Assembly: GCA_001584585.1 (NCBI GenBank) | Contig: LSYV01000009.1 | Location: 149,690-161,855, forward strand | DNA: 12,166 nt | Reading direction: 5' to 3' | Source of the DNA: Gonium pectorale | Taxonomy: Eukaryota; Chlorophyta; Chlorophyceae; Chlamydomonadales; Volvocaceae | Part shown: positions 7,801 to 12,166 of the stretch, in pieces | Layout: each line of letters begins with the position of its first letter | Position numbering within the stretch: position 1 is the stretch's first letter | Notes under the pieces: model-generated | What the model was told of the DNA's origin: nothing | The model's input: the letters and a program-made list of their open reading frames with translations, nothing else | Database searches by the model: none | Position numbers and translations under genes: made by a program

Positions 7801-10800
7801 AGCTGTTGAACCGGCAGCTTACGGCCCGGGAGGCGCGGAAGCTGCTGGGTCCGCTGCTCAAGCTGCGGCAGGCGTGCTGCCACCCGCAGGTCGGGGCGCG
7901 GCGGTTGCGCTGAAAGGGGGCGCTGTGGGATGCGGGTCACCTCAGCAACAGCGCGCCGGCGAGCCATGTGCGCAGGGGCAGTTGAATGTCGTTGTTTTTG
8001 GGGCAGTCCTTCAACGGACAAGCCTTCGAGTCTCGTGTTTCGTCCCTAGAATGCGTTTATTGTGGATCCTGCACCTGGCTGTTTGCAACGCTGGCCGATT
8101 GAGCCCGCGCTCATGGCCCCGCGACTCGCCGCGCGCGCAGGTCGGCTCCGGCGGCATCCGGGCACTGGGCGCCGCGGGCGGCGGCCCCGCGGGCGCGCAC
8201 GCGGGCCAGCACCACCACCACGGCCACGCCGGGGGCCCCGGAGGGCGCGACGGGCCCATGAGCATGCTAGAGATCCTGGCGGTGCTGGTGGGTGGCTCCC
8301 TCTGTTGCGGTTGGGGGGACGGGTTGGCCGGGGAAGACAGCGCGAGAGCGTGCTGCCGCTGGGGTAGGCCGTGGCGAGGCGTTGAGACGCTGGGCCTACG
8401 CGCCGGAAGACTGGGGCGCTGCTGGCGGACCGCAGGCTCAAAGGCTTTACCCATCCCGCCCTCCTCATACTTGGCGCTGCACATGTCATTTCCGGGGAGA
8501 GCCTAGACTCAGTTGCCCTTTCCGCTCGGCGGCCATGCATCTGGGAGGCCCCTGCCCATTGCGCCCTTATGTAACTCGGTCCGCGCCATGTGTCGCAGGT
8601 CACACGCGCCAAGGTGGAGGCCGAGGAGGCCCAGCGGGTGCTGGTGGCCGCCCTCAACGGACTTGCGGCGCTGCTGGTGATTCAGGTGAGCCGATCGCGC
8701 CCGCCGTTGCAAGGGATGGAAGCATGGGACTGCTGGTACTGCAGGCAGGTCGCCATGTACGGCAATGCATACGAGGCGGTGCGGGCCATACTGGCACAGC
8801 GCAGCGATGTGTGGCGGAGGATTGCTTACCATGTCCTGATCACTTTCCCAAGTGCAATCCACAGCGCGTGATACATGTACGGCTGTATCACTGTGCAAAC
8901 CGGCGTGTTATCCACTTGCACGCCAATGTCCAATTCTTTACCAATACGGTACCCTTTCCATCCCGTCTTCCTCCGCTTCCGCTTGTGCCTTGTTCCACCT
9001 CCAGCGCGACGTCCCCGCCGCGGTGGCTGCCTATCGCACCGCACTGCGGACCATGGACGACAACAAACCCGACATTGGCGCGGTGAGGGGGGCTGGGTGG
9101 GCGGACGTTAGGCGTAGCCGGTGCGGGCAGCGTGGGTGGCTCCTTCACGTCTCCATGCCGTCCACGCGGGTTGGGCACCGCGACGCCGCTTGTGCCCTGC
9201 TCCGGGTGCTGCCGCTGCTGCCATCCATTTCTCGTGGCGGTGCCTCCTCGTGGCAGGCGCCGTATGACCAATCGACGACTCCGCCTCCCCGCGCATCTGC
9301 CAACAGCCAGCGGCAAGGGTCAACCCCGCCCCCCATCCCTTGCGTCCTCTCGTGCGTCCCACGCCCCAGGACCCGCTTCAGCGGCTGCACACGCTGCACA
9401 ACCTGGCGGCGATGCTGGCCGCCCCCGCAGCCGCCTCGGTGCCGCGCACGCTGCGGGACGACAGCCTGGGCGAGGAGGCGGCCGCAATCCGCTCGAGGTA
9501 CCTGGAGCAGCGGAGAGGCAAGGTGGCGGCCGACGAGGTGGGGCGCCGGCCGGCAGGGGCCTGTGTGCGTGCCCGGGCGTTGGGGCCAGCGTTCCGCATG
9601 CTGTAGTGATGCCTACAAGGCGGCGGGGTAAGCCGCCTACGCTTGCGCTACGCGCGTACTCATGCGGGAGCTGCATTGCCGTGTCTAGACCCAAGCCCAG
9701 ACATCGCACAGCGCTTTCGGCCTGCTGCCACGTTCATGGCCCCTGCCCCCGGCGGCCCGTCCGGGGTCGTCGCAGGCCGAGTACAGGGAGCTGCGGGAGG
9801 CCGCATCGCCCTTCACGGGAGCCACGGGATGGTGGGTGGAGGGCGGTAGCCGGCAGGGGTAATGGTGGCGGCTCTGCGTGCGCGACGACTGCAGGGGTTG
9901 AGCACATGTTGTGCGGCCAGTGATATCCAATCAATGTTGGCCCACGAGTTGTTCCATAACAGCGCCCCTATCGGCGTCTCCTTTCTGCTCGTCATCTCTG
10001 TCTGGTCTGCTCGTCTGCAGGTACAGTCAGTGGCCCATGGGTCTCTGCACCAGCTCCTAAGTCCTGGTCTGGTCGTCTGCAGGTACATCGCGGCCATCGA
10101 CCTGCTCATGGAGGGTGGTGGCGGCACGGCGGCTGCGGAGCACGTCCGGGAGAAGCTGCTCGAGGCGGACACGTACAGGCAGAAGGCAGGGCCCGGCGGG
10201 GGCAATGGGCAGGCGGGAAGATAGGGGGGTGCCGATTCCCTCCCACGTAGGGAAGCAGGCAGGGAGCGGAGGACCCCTCCCATGCCACGTTTGCCCTTCT
10301 ACAGCACTAGCTACGATGCGGTCACCTTCCTTTGCAGGATACGACAGCGTACGACGAGCACAGGATGGCGACGTGCCGTACTCAGTCGCACGACGGCGCT
10401 GCTGCGCAACTGAGCGTCGGGCGCCCATCATTACGCTCTTCCCAGTCCCCAGCTCCCGGCCGTAACCGTCTCCCATGAGTTCTGTGCGCCCGGCCCATCC
10501 CGCCCATCCCCTCACTCTGCGCAGACCGATGTCAACGCCAGCAGCATGGCCCACCGCTTCTCCTCGCTCCTGGGCCTCAAGCCGCTGCTCAACCAGGCGC
10601 TGGACGCCATTGAGGAGCACCGGGCGGAGGCGCTGCGGTGCCTGGAGGCGCTGGGGGCGCGCGCGGCAGCGGAGCAGCCCGACCCGGACTTTGTGGAGCA
10701 GGTGGGGCGTCCGGGTGGGGAACCGGGGACGCTTGCGAGCCACCATGCTGATGGATTCGTCTCCCCGCTTGCCCCTCATCAACCTCGGAAGGGGACTACA

Positions 10801-12166
10801 GCTTGAGTTGCGCTTCGTCACTATCCGCATCAGGCCTGGCGCTCACCTCGCCCCTCTTCCCCGGCCCATTCCCCGTCCGGTGCGCCGTGCGCCAGGCGGG
10901 CCAGTGCGGCCGCTGCCGCAGCGGTCCCTCCCGGGCCCTTGTGTGCGAGCACTGCCGCCTGGACGAGCGCTTCATCCAGTGGGAGGTGCGGCTGTTCGCG
11001 CTCTACTCGCGCGCGCTCACGGCGGGCGCCACCGTGACGGCGGAGGAGGCGGCGCGGAGGGCGCAGGCGGCGATGGTGCGGTGGGCGGGGCGCGGAGGCC
11101 TGAACGAGGACCGCGGAGCGGACGAGGAAGGCGCGGAGGGTGAGCTGAGGGGCAGATGGCCGCCATGGTGCGGTGGCACGTGGGCTGGCTGGCGGCCTTT
11201 GTCGCTGCTGACGCTTCCGCCGCCACCGAAGCTGCCGTCCGCGGGCATGAGTTGCGTGCGGAGGAAAGGCGAAGGAGAGCATTGGCAATGTGCTGCGCCC
11301 TTCAGTGGGCGCCTTTCTGTATTGGCAAGTTCCCTGCCGATGCTCGTCCCCCGCGGTCGCCTCCCGCAGACGACGACGAGGCAGGGCGTCGGGGGGCCAA
11401 TGTGGCCCTCGCCGCCACGTCGTGGAGACAGAGCGAGGCTGAGATGGTGGGTGAGGGCCGAACGGGGAGGGCGTGATGGGGTGTGCAGCGGCGGGCTGGT
11501 GGCGCCAGTACCGGAGGGCTCGGAGGGAGGCTGCCGTACACCCGGCTCGATTTGACCCCGCGTTTTAGAAAGTCCCGCGTGCCGCCATGTGCCCTGCTCC
11601 AAACCCCACTCCGCATGCTCCGCGTGCTGCGTCGGGTCCTCCGAAACGAGACACCGCGTTACCCCCCTCCAAGCCCCGCGCTCCGCCTGCCCCCCACATG
11701 ACCCTTTCCTCCCCCAGGTTCTCCGGCTTCTTCTATCCCAGCTGCGTGCGGCCCATCGGGGCGGAGGCGACGAGAGGGTGGAGCCACTGGTTCGGGAGGG
11801 CAAGGTAGGACGAGCGCTTGCCTGCTCGTCGGGTCCGGGGCTGTTGCCCGGTCCTTGCTGAGGGGATTGACAGTCGAGACGAGGGCCCTGCTTCTACTCT
11901 CAGTTCGCTAGGACCGTGTGTGTCTCACCGAGGGTGCTCGCGGGCCCCAGTACTTCGGAGCAGTTGGGCCGGATCCAATCGGCCCACATAGCTATTCGGC
12001 ACATCTTGTCGGTCCCAACGCGCCCACCGGACTCCGCAGCCCCACTGCCCGCAATGGGCTGTACCTCAGCCATTCCGAGGAATCACCGCCCTTCCGCCCT
12101 CCCCCATCCGCCGGCCGCCAGGCCCACGTGACCCGGCTGGAGGCTCAGCGCCGGCTGCTTCCCGCC
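1410..12166 (+). CDS. SHPRH: SHPRH-like SNF2 ATPase / E3 ubiquitin ligase (3'-partial, at least 20 exons)
   Basis: Exons: 1410-1814, 1893-2360, 2647-3642, 3899-4141, 4649-4909, 5273-5403, 5703-5831, 6335-6731, 7098-7889, 8141-8287, 8599-8685, 9005-9082, 9370-9537, 9776-9831, 10083-10185, 10525-10701, 10896-11139, 11370-11446, 11718-11804, 12122-12166. They join in one frame to about 1,697 residues. Visible: LRPYQRRAVAWM (~447-458), motif I DEMGLGKT (547-554, Lys553), PHD finger (645-696), motif Ia, TTYDVL (806-811), motif II DEAQ (854-857), TGTP (882-885), LWRSAK, and LRQACCHPQ (ending 1274). This order is specific to SHPRH. Human SHPRH is nuclear and polyubiquitinates PCNA in DNA-damage tolerance; the same role here is inferred. 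The RING finger and helicase C lobe lie beyond the window. Low-complexity inserts make the protein longer than the human one (1,683 aa). The start is the first ATG after the in-frame TAA at 1248. Confidence 0.93.
1893..2360 (+). other. SHPRH: SHPRH exon 2
   Basis: Residues 136-291 if the exon is continuous. The left part (LSPSEGAAVGLLRLLQQGIL) and the right part (RADALGRLGVKDPEDTQQRL) look like ordered protein. They resemble the region before LRPYQ in animal SHPRH, where a short helix plus KLDFLSD-type segment leads into further helices. The middle (about 2050-2270) is low in complexity and could instead be an intron: GTAACA at 2022 is a possible in-phase donor. The right end joins exon 3 in phase 0 across intron 2361-2646 and gives a continuous helix (RLWQ-SQLLEVLAWLLP). 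Confidence 0.6.
2647..3642 (+). other. SHPRH: SHPRH exon 3, start of ATPase lobe 1 with motif I
   Basis: Residues 292-623. After a Pro/Ala/Ser-rich spacer comes WLYRAVK, then LRPYQRRAVAWMLRRE (Q-motif region), LHPLWRRLLTL, ELYVNPYSGAL and GGILADEMGLGKTVELLALI. Each block has its counterpart in the same order in human SHPRH. The Walker A lysine is residue 553. Downstream is an acidic Ala/Glu/Gly linker (about residues 562-623) where animal SHPRH carries its linker-histone domain. The exon ends at donor GTAGGT. Confidence 0.93.
3899..4141 (+). other. SHPRH: SHPRH exon 4, PHD finger
   Basis: Residues 624-704. An Arg-rich run (633-639, RRRRRKR) precedes a complete PHD-type zinc finger: Cys645-x-Cys647, Cys669-x2-Cys672, His677-x2-Cys680, Cys693-x2-Cys696, with Trp at 675 and 691. 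The human SHPRH PHD finger has the same spacing at its first pair (C-x-C) and lies at the same place inside the ATPase domain. PHD fingers usually read histone H3 tails. An acidic insert (LDMDDPAVEEY) separates the first two ligand pairs. Flanking introns are 256 and 507 bp, both phase 0. Confidence 0.93.
4168..4192 (+). repeat. TGGG/TGGC short tandem run in intron 4
   Basis: GTGGGTGGGTGGCTGGCTGGC-type sequence begins about 26 bp after the exon 4 donor. It is a run of four-base TGGG and TGGC units with several closely spaced G-runs. Similar G-runs follow other donors in this gene. Confidence 0.7.
4649..4909 (+). other. SHPRH: SHPRH exon 5, motif Ia
   Basis: Residues 705-791. CGATLIVVPSAILQQWYDEI and HPGALRVVVYGG match the TLIISPSSICHQW...INRH...LRVLVYQG block of human SHPRH, which is SNF2 motif Ia and the following strand. 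The second half is an Ala/Gly/Arg-rich insert (about residues 750-791). It ends at a good donor, GTGAGC at 4910. Confidence 0.93.
5273..5403 (+). other. SHPRH: SHPRH exon 6
   Basis: Residues 792-834 plus two bases of codon 835. LAAADVVLTTYDVLKRDL corresponds to the (D)IVIITYDVLRSEL block, and ERTLRRGKR to the RRLRNQKR that follows it. The donor GTGGGG at 5404 splits an Arg codon (CG|C). The phase-2 join to exon 7 gives RGKR-YAVVPTPL, which matches the family without gap. Confidence 0.92.
5703..5831 (+). other. SHPRH: SHPRH exon 7, Walker B / motif II
   Basis: Codons 835-878. LVWWRVVLDEAQMVESSTAK carries motif II as DEAQ (854-857), the same variant used by SHPRH (LDEAQMVE) rather than the DEGH or DEAH of most SNF2 proteins. 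AAEMALKLDTVHR follows. The exon ends in phase 2 at GTGGGT (5832), and the split codon completes Arg before Trp-Cys in exon 8. Confidence 0.94.
5831..5875 (+). repeat. GGTGGGTGGG-type run at the 5' end of intron 7
   Basis: Starting at the splice donor itself, units of TGGG, TGGA and TGGGCGGA repeat for about 45 bp with at least six runs of three or more G on the coding strand. The exon-intron junction lies inside the run (donor GT at 5832). A G-quadruplex in the pre-mRNA or coding-strand DNA is possible. Confidence 0.7.
5873..5877 (+). promoter_or_regulatory. TGTAA polyadenylation-type signal inside intron 7
   Basis: TGTAA is the signal used by Chlamydomonas and Volvox mRNAs. It occurs on the + strand just after the G-run of intron 7, followed by the A/T-rich GGGTATTTATC. 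If used, it would give a truncated message encoding lobe 1 up to motif II but not motif III. Five-base matches arise by chance, so this is only a candidate. Confidence 0.2.
6335..6731 (+). other. SHPRH: SHPRH exon 8, motif III and LWRSAK block
   Basis: Residues 879-1010. WCVTGTPISRGLEDLFGLMA matches WCISGTPVQRGLEDLFGLVV of human SHPRH (motif III, TGTP at 882-885). RRWWQRCVQRP follows. After a Gly-rich insert come LLWRSAKRDVESELGLPPQS and VELHFYNRQHQ, matching ILWRSAKKDV...IPPQ and VERHFYHRQHE. Only the insert (about residues 935-965) is unlike the family. The donor is GTGGGG at 6732. Confidence 0.95.
7098..7889 (+). other. SHPRH: SHPRH exon 9, end of lobe 1 with a very long insert
   Basis: Residues 1011-1274. 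It opens with DCAAKARAVLPARVVSAM and closes with NRQLTAREARKLLGPLLKLR followed by QACCHPQ, the SHPRH hallmark (human YPLLRLRQACCHPQ). About 210 residues of Ala/Glu/Gly/Arg-rich sequence lie between them. The human protein has only about 30 residues here. The exon is open throughout, and both ends join conserved blocks in frame, so the insert is translated unless a cryptic intron is removed. The donor GTCGGG at 7890 is weak. Confidence 0.88.
7158..7793 (+). repeat. Low-complexity coding insert in SHPRH exon 9
   Basis: About 212 codons biased to Ala, Glu, Gly and Arg. Subregions in order: an Ala/Glu helix-like part with AEERAEAEAARAD, a Gly/Ser part, a charged helix with EQRQQRELEELHLLHRRRWE (about residues 1140-1160) that may form a coiled coil, an Ala run, an acidic part, and a Gly/Arg run with GGRGRGRRGGGGGGG. 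Such inserts are common in volvocine algal proteins. Confidence 0.85.
7890..8140 (+). other. Intron 9 with direct repeats at both ends
   Basis: The exon 9/intron junction reads CGCAG|GTCGG and the intron/exon 10 junction reads CGCAG|GTCGG: a 10-bp identical direct repeat spanning both splice sites. The donor is GTCGGG, with C at +3. Inside are 251 bp with no coding potential. Confidence 0.7.
8141..8287 (+). other. SHPRH: SHPRH exon 10
   Basis: Residues 1275-1323. A Gly/Ala-rich segment with a short His cluster (QHHHHGHAGG, about 1297-1306) leads to GPMSMLEILAVL. That block lines up with STMTMEELLTSL of human SHPRH, which directly follows the CCHPQ segment there too. The donor GTGGGT is at 8288. 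Confidence 0.85.
8599..8685 (+). other. SHPRH: SHPRH exon 11
   Basis: Residues 1324-1352. KVEAEEAQRVLVAALNGLAA matches ECEEAHRQLVCALNGLAG of human SHPRH nearly position by position. The exon is bounded by GCAG and donor GTGAGC, both phase 0. Confidence 0.92.
9005..9082 (+). other. SHPRH: SHPRH exon 12
   Basis: Residues 1353-1378. RDVPAAVAAYRTALRTMDDN matches the TPR-like helix EYALAAELYREVLRSSEEH of human SHPRH. It begins after CCAG and ends at donor GTGAGG, both phase 0. Introns on either side are 319 and 287 bp. Confidence 0.9.
9370..9537 (+). other. SHPRH: SHPRH exon 13
   Basis: Residues 1379-1434. DPLQRLHTLHNLAAML and VPRTLRDDSLGEEAAAIRSR match DSLQRLHATHNLMELL and IPPTLRDGRLEEEAKQLREH of human SHPRH. 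The distance between the two blocks is close to the human one. Ends at donor GTGGGG. Confidence 0.93.
9776..9831 (+). other. SHPRH: SHPRH exon 14 (56 bp)
   Basis: AEYRELREAASPFTGATG plus two bases of a Trp codon. It continues the helix that ends exon 13 and lines up with the ALYPVQQTIHELQ...SPWW segment of human SHPRH. It is the shortest complete exon in the gene. The donor GTGGGT at 9832 leaves phase 2, and the Trp codon is completed by the first base of exon 15. Confidence 0.8.
10002..10087 (+). repeat. Duplicated 3' splice site in intron 14
   Basis: A 24-bp block ending CGTCTGCAGGTACA occurs at 10002-10025 and 10064-10087 with one mismatch, offset by 62 bp. Each copy holds a full pyrimidine-CTGCAG|GTAC acceptor. 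The second (AG at 10081-10082) is the productive one. Use of the first (AG at 10019-10020) adds 62 bp and brings in a TAA stop at 10058-10060. Confidence 0.85.
10083..10185 (+). other. SHPRH: SHPRH exon 15
   Basis: WYIAAIDLLMEGGGG, then EHVREKLLEADTYRQK. It matches WWLNVIHRAIEFTIDEELV...VRNEITSNYKQQ of human SHPRH. The match ends exactly at the AAG codon 10183-10185, and exon 16 resumes the alignment at once (TDVNASSMAHRF against TGKLSMSEKF). The junction reads AAG|GCAGGG, so the donor appears to be GC. The frame reads into a TAG at 10222-10224 if unspliced. Confidence 0.85.
10186..10524 (+). other. Intron 15, probable GC-AG intron
   Basis: This is a 339-bp intron starting GCAGGG and ending TGCGCAG. 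No GT donor before the TAG at 10222 keeps the frame: GTACAG (10172) gives the wrong phase for exon 16, and GTCCGG (10144) would delete conserved residues. A GC donor after AAG restores the family alignment without gap or insert. Confidence 0.65.
10525..10701 (+). other. SHPRH: SHPRH exon 16
   Basis: Residues 1488-1546. SSMAHRFSSLLGLKPLLNQA starts a predicted helical segment. IEEHRAEALRCLEAL then runs into an acidic tail ending DPDFVEQ. It corresponds to the helical LQFLLTTQMEELNKCQKLV region of human SHPRH before its CVFC motif. Ends at donor GTGGGG. Confidence 0.88.
10896..11139 (+). other. SHPRH: SHPRH exon 17, paired CxxC motifs
   Basis: AGQCGRCRSGPSRALVCEHC, then RLDERFIQWEVRLFALYSRA. 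The second part matches CVFCKADELFTEYESKLFSN of human SHPRH. Here two CxxC pairs occur (Cys1550/1553 and Cys1563/1566), as in a small zinc-binding knuckle, where the human sequence keeps one pair. A second in-phase acceptor (CCAG, exon from 10905) would remove AGQ but leave both Cys pairs intact. The donor GTGAGC at 11140 leaves phase 1. Confidence 0.88.
11370..11446 (+). other. SHPRH: SHPRH exon 18
   Basis: Joined to exon 17 it gives an acidic run (EEGAEDDDDEAGRRG), then ALAATSWRQSEAEM. This matches the EDEEGLVDDRAP...RGLWAISETERSM segment of human SHPRH, including the Trp and the SE-E motif. The phase-1 entry and phase-0 exit both agree with the flanking exons. Confidence 0.87.
11718..11804 (+). 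other. SHPRH: SHPRH exon 19
   Basis: VLRLLLSQLRAAHRGGGDE, then RVEPLVREGK. It continues SEAEM as a helix, like SMKAILSFAKSHR in human SHPRH. It is preceded by a strong pyrimidine tract (CCCTTTCCTCCCCCAG) and ends at donor GTAGGA. Confidence 0.85.
12122..12166 (+). other. SHPRH: SHPRH exon 20 (cut by the window edge)
   Basis: AHVTRLEAQRRLLPA in phase 0 after GCCGCCAG. It is probably the start of the long helix LFEAWKKEYKLLHEYW of human SHPRH. The RING finger and C-terminal helicase lobe should follow within further exons to the right. Confidence 0.75.

Noticed and set aside
7272..8021. A 249-codon antisense ORF opposite exon 9
   Set aside because: It is the mirror of the Ala/Gly/Glu-rich insert. 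GC-rich repeats leave antisense frames open, and it crosses a supported exon-intron junction.
10339..10385. A cassette exon in intron 15 after TTTGCAG
   Set aside because: The pyrimidine tract and acceptor look good, but exons 15 and 16 already join without gap against the family and an extra exon would add residues with no counterpart.
10803..10895. Upstream extension of exon 17
   Set aside because: The frame is open to 10803, but the sequence before 10896 is pyrimidine-rich intron ending in an acceptor, and the extension has no match in the family.
1..12166. Mobile elements, CRISPR arrays, tRNA or rRNA genes, bacterial operons
   Set aside because: No terminal repeats with a transposase-like frame, no spaced repeat array, no cloverleaf or rRNA core sequence was seen. 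The intron-rich genes are clearly eukaryotic.

Overview
The window reads as GC-rich nuclear DNA from a green alga, most like Chlamydomonas and its volvocine relatives. The reasons are many short exons with mostly 200-500 bp GT-AG introns, very high GC at third codon positions, and long Ala/Gly/Glu/Pro low-complexity inserts inside otherwise conserved proteins. The assignment to this lineage is an inference; the species cannot be named from the sequence.

Layout, all on the + strand: (1) 1-435 holds the last two exons of a gene whose C-terminus matches MMS19, the HEAT-repeat scaffold that helps load iron-sulfur clusters onto DNA-metabolism enzymes. (2) 436-1409 is the spacer between the genes: the MMS19 3' UTR, then the promoter and 5' UTR of the next gene. 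It holds a 22-bp tandem duplication, a small hairpin, an AT-rich TATA-like stretch and a five-codon upstream ORF, but no recognisable gene. (3) 1410-12166 (running off the right edge) is one large gene with at least 20 exons. It encodes a SHPRH-type SNF2 ATPase / E3 ubiquitin ligase, the Rad5-like family member with a PHD finger inserted in the ATPase domain.

I rebuilt the SHPRH gene exon by exon. About 1,697 codons lie in the window and join in a single frame through 19 introns. They cover the N-terminal region, the first helicase lobe (motif I DEMGLGKT, then the PHD finger, motif Ia, TTYD, motif II DEAQ, motif III TGTP), the conserved LWRSAK and LRQACCHPQ blocks, and the helical region that precedes the RING finger. 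The RING finger and second helicase lobe must lie to the right of the window. Points that stand out are a ~210-residue low-complexity insert, loss of the linker-histone (H15) domain found in animal SHPRH, a probable GC-AG intron, a duplicated 3' splice site whose use would cause a premature stop, and a 10-bp direct repeat across the two ends of intron 9.

The two genes are head-to-tail neighbours and both belong to genome maintenance: MMS19 matures Fe-S repair and replication enzymes, and SHPRH acts in DNA-damage tolerance through PCNA polyubiquitination. No mobile element, CRISPR array, tRNA or rRNA was found, and I see no new multi-gene system here. The interest lies in gene architecture and splicing.
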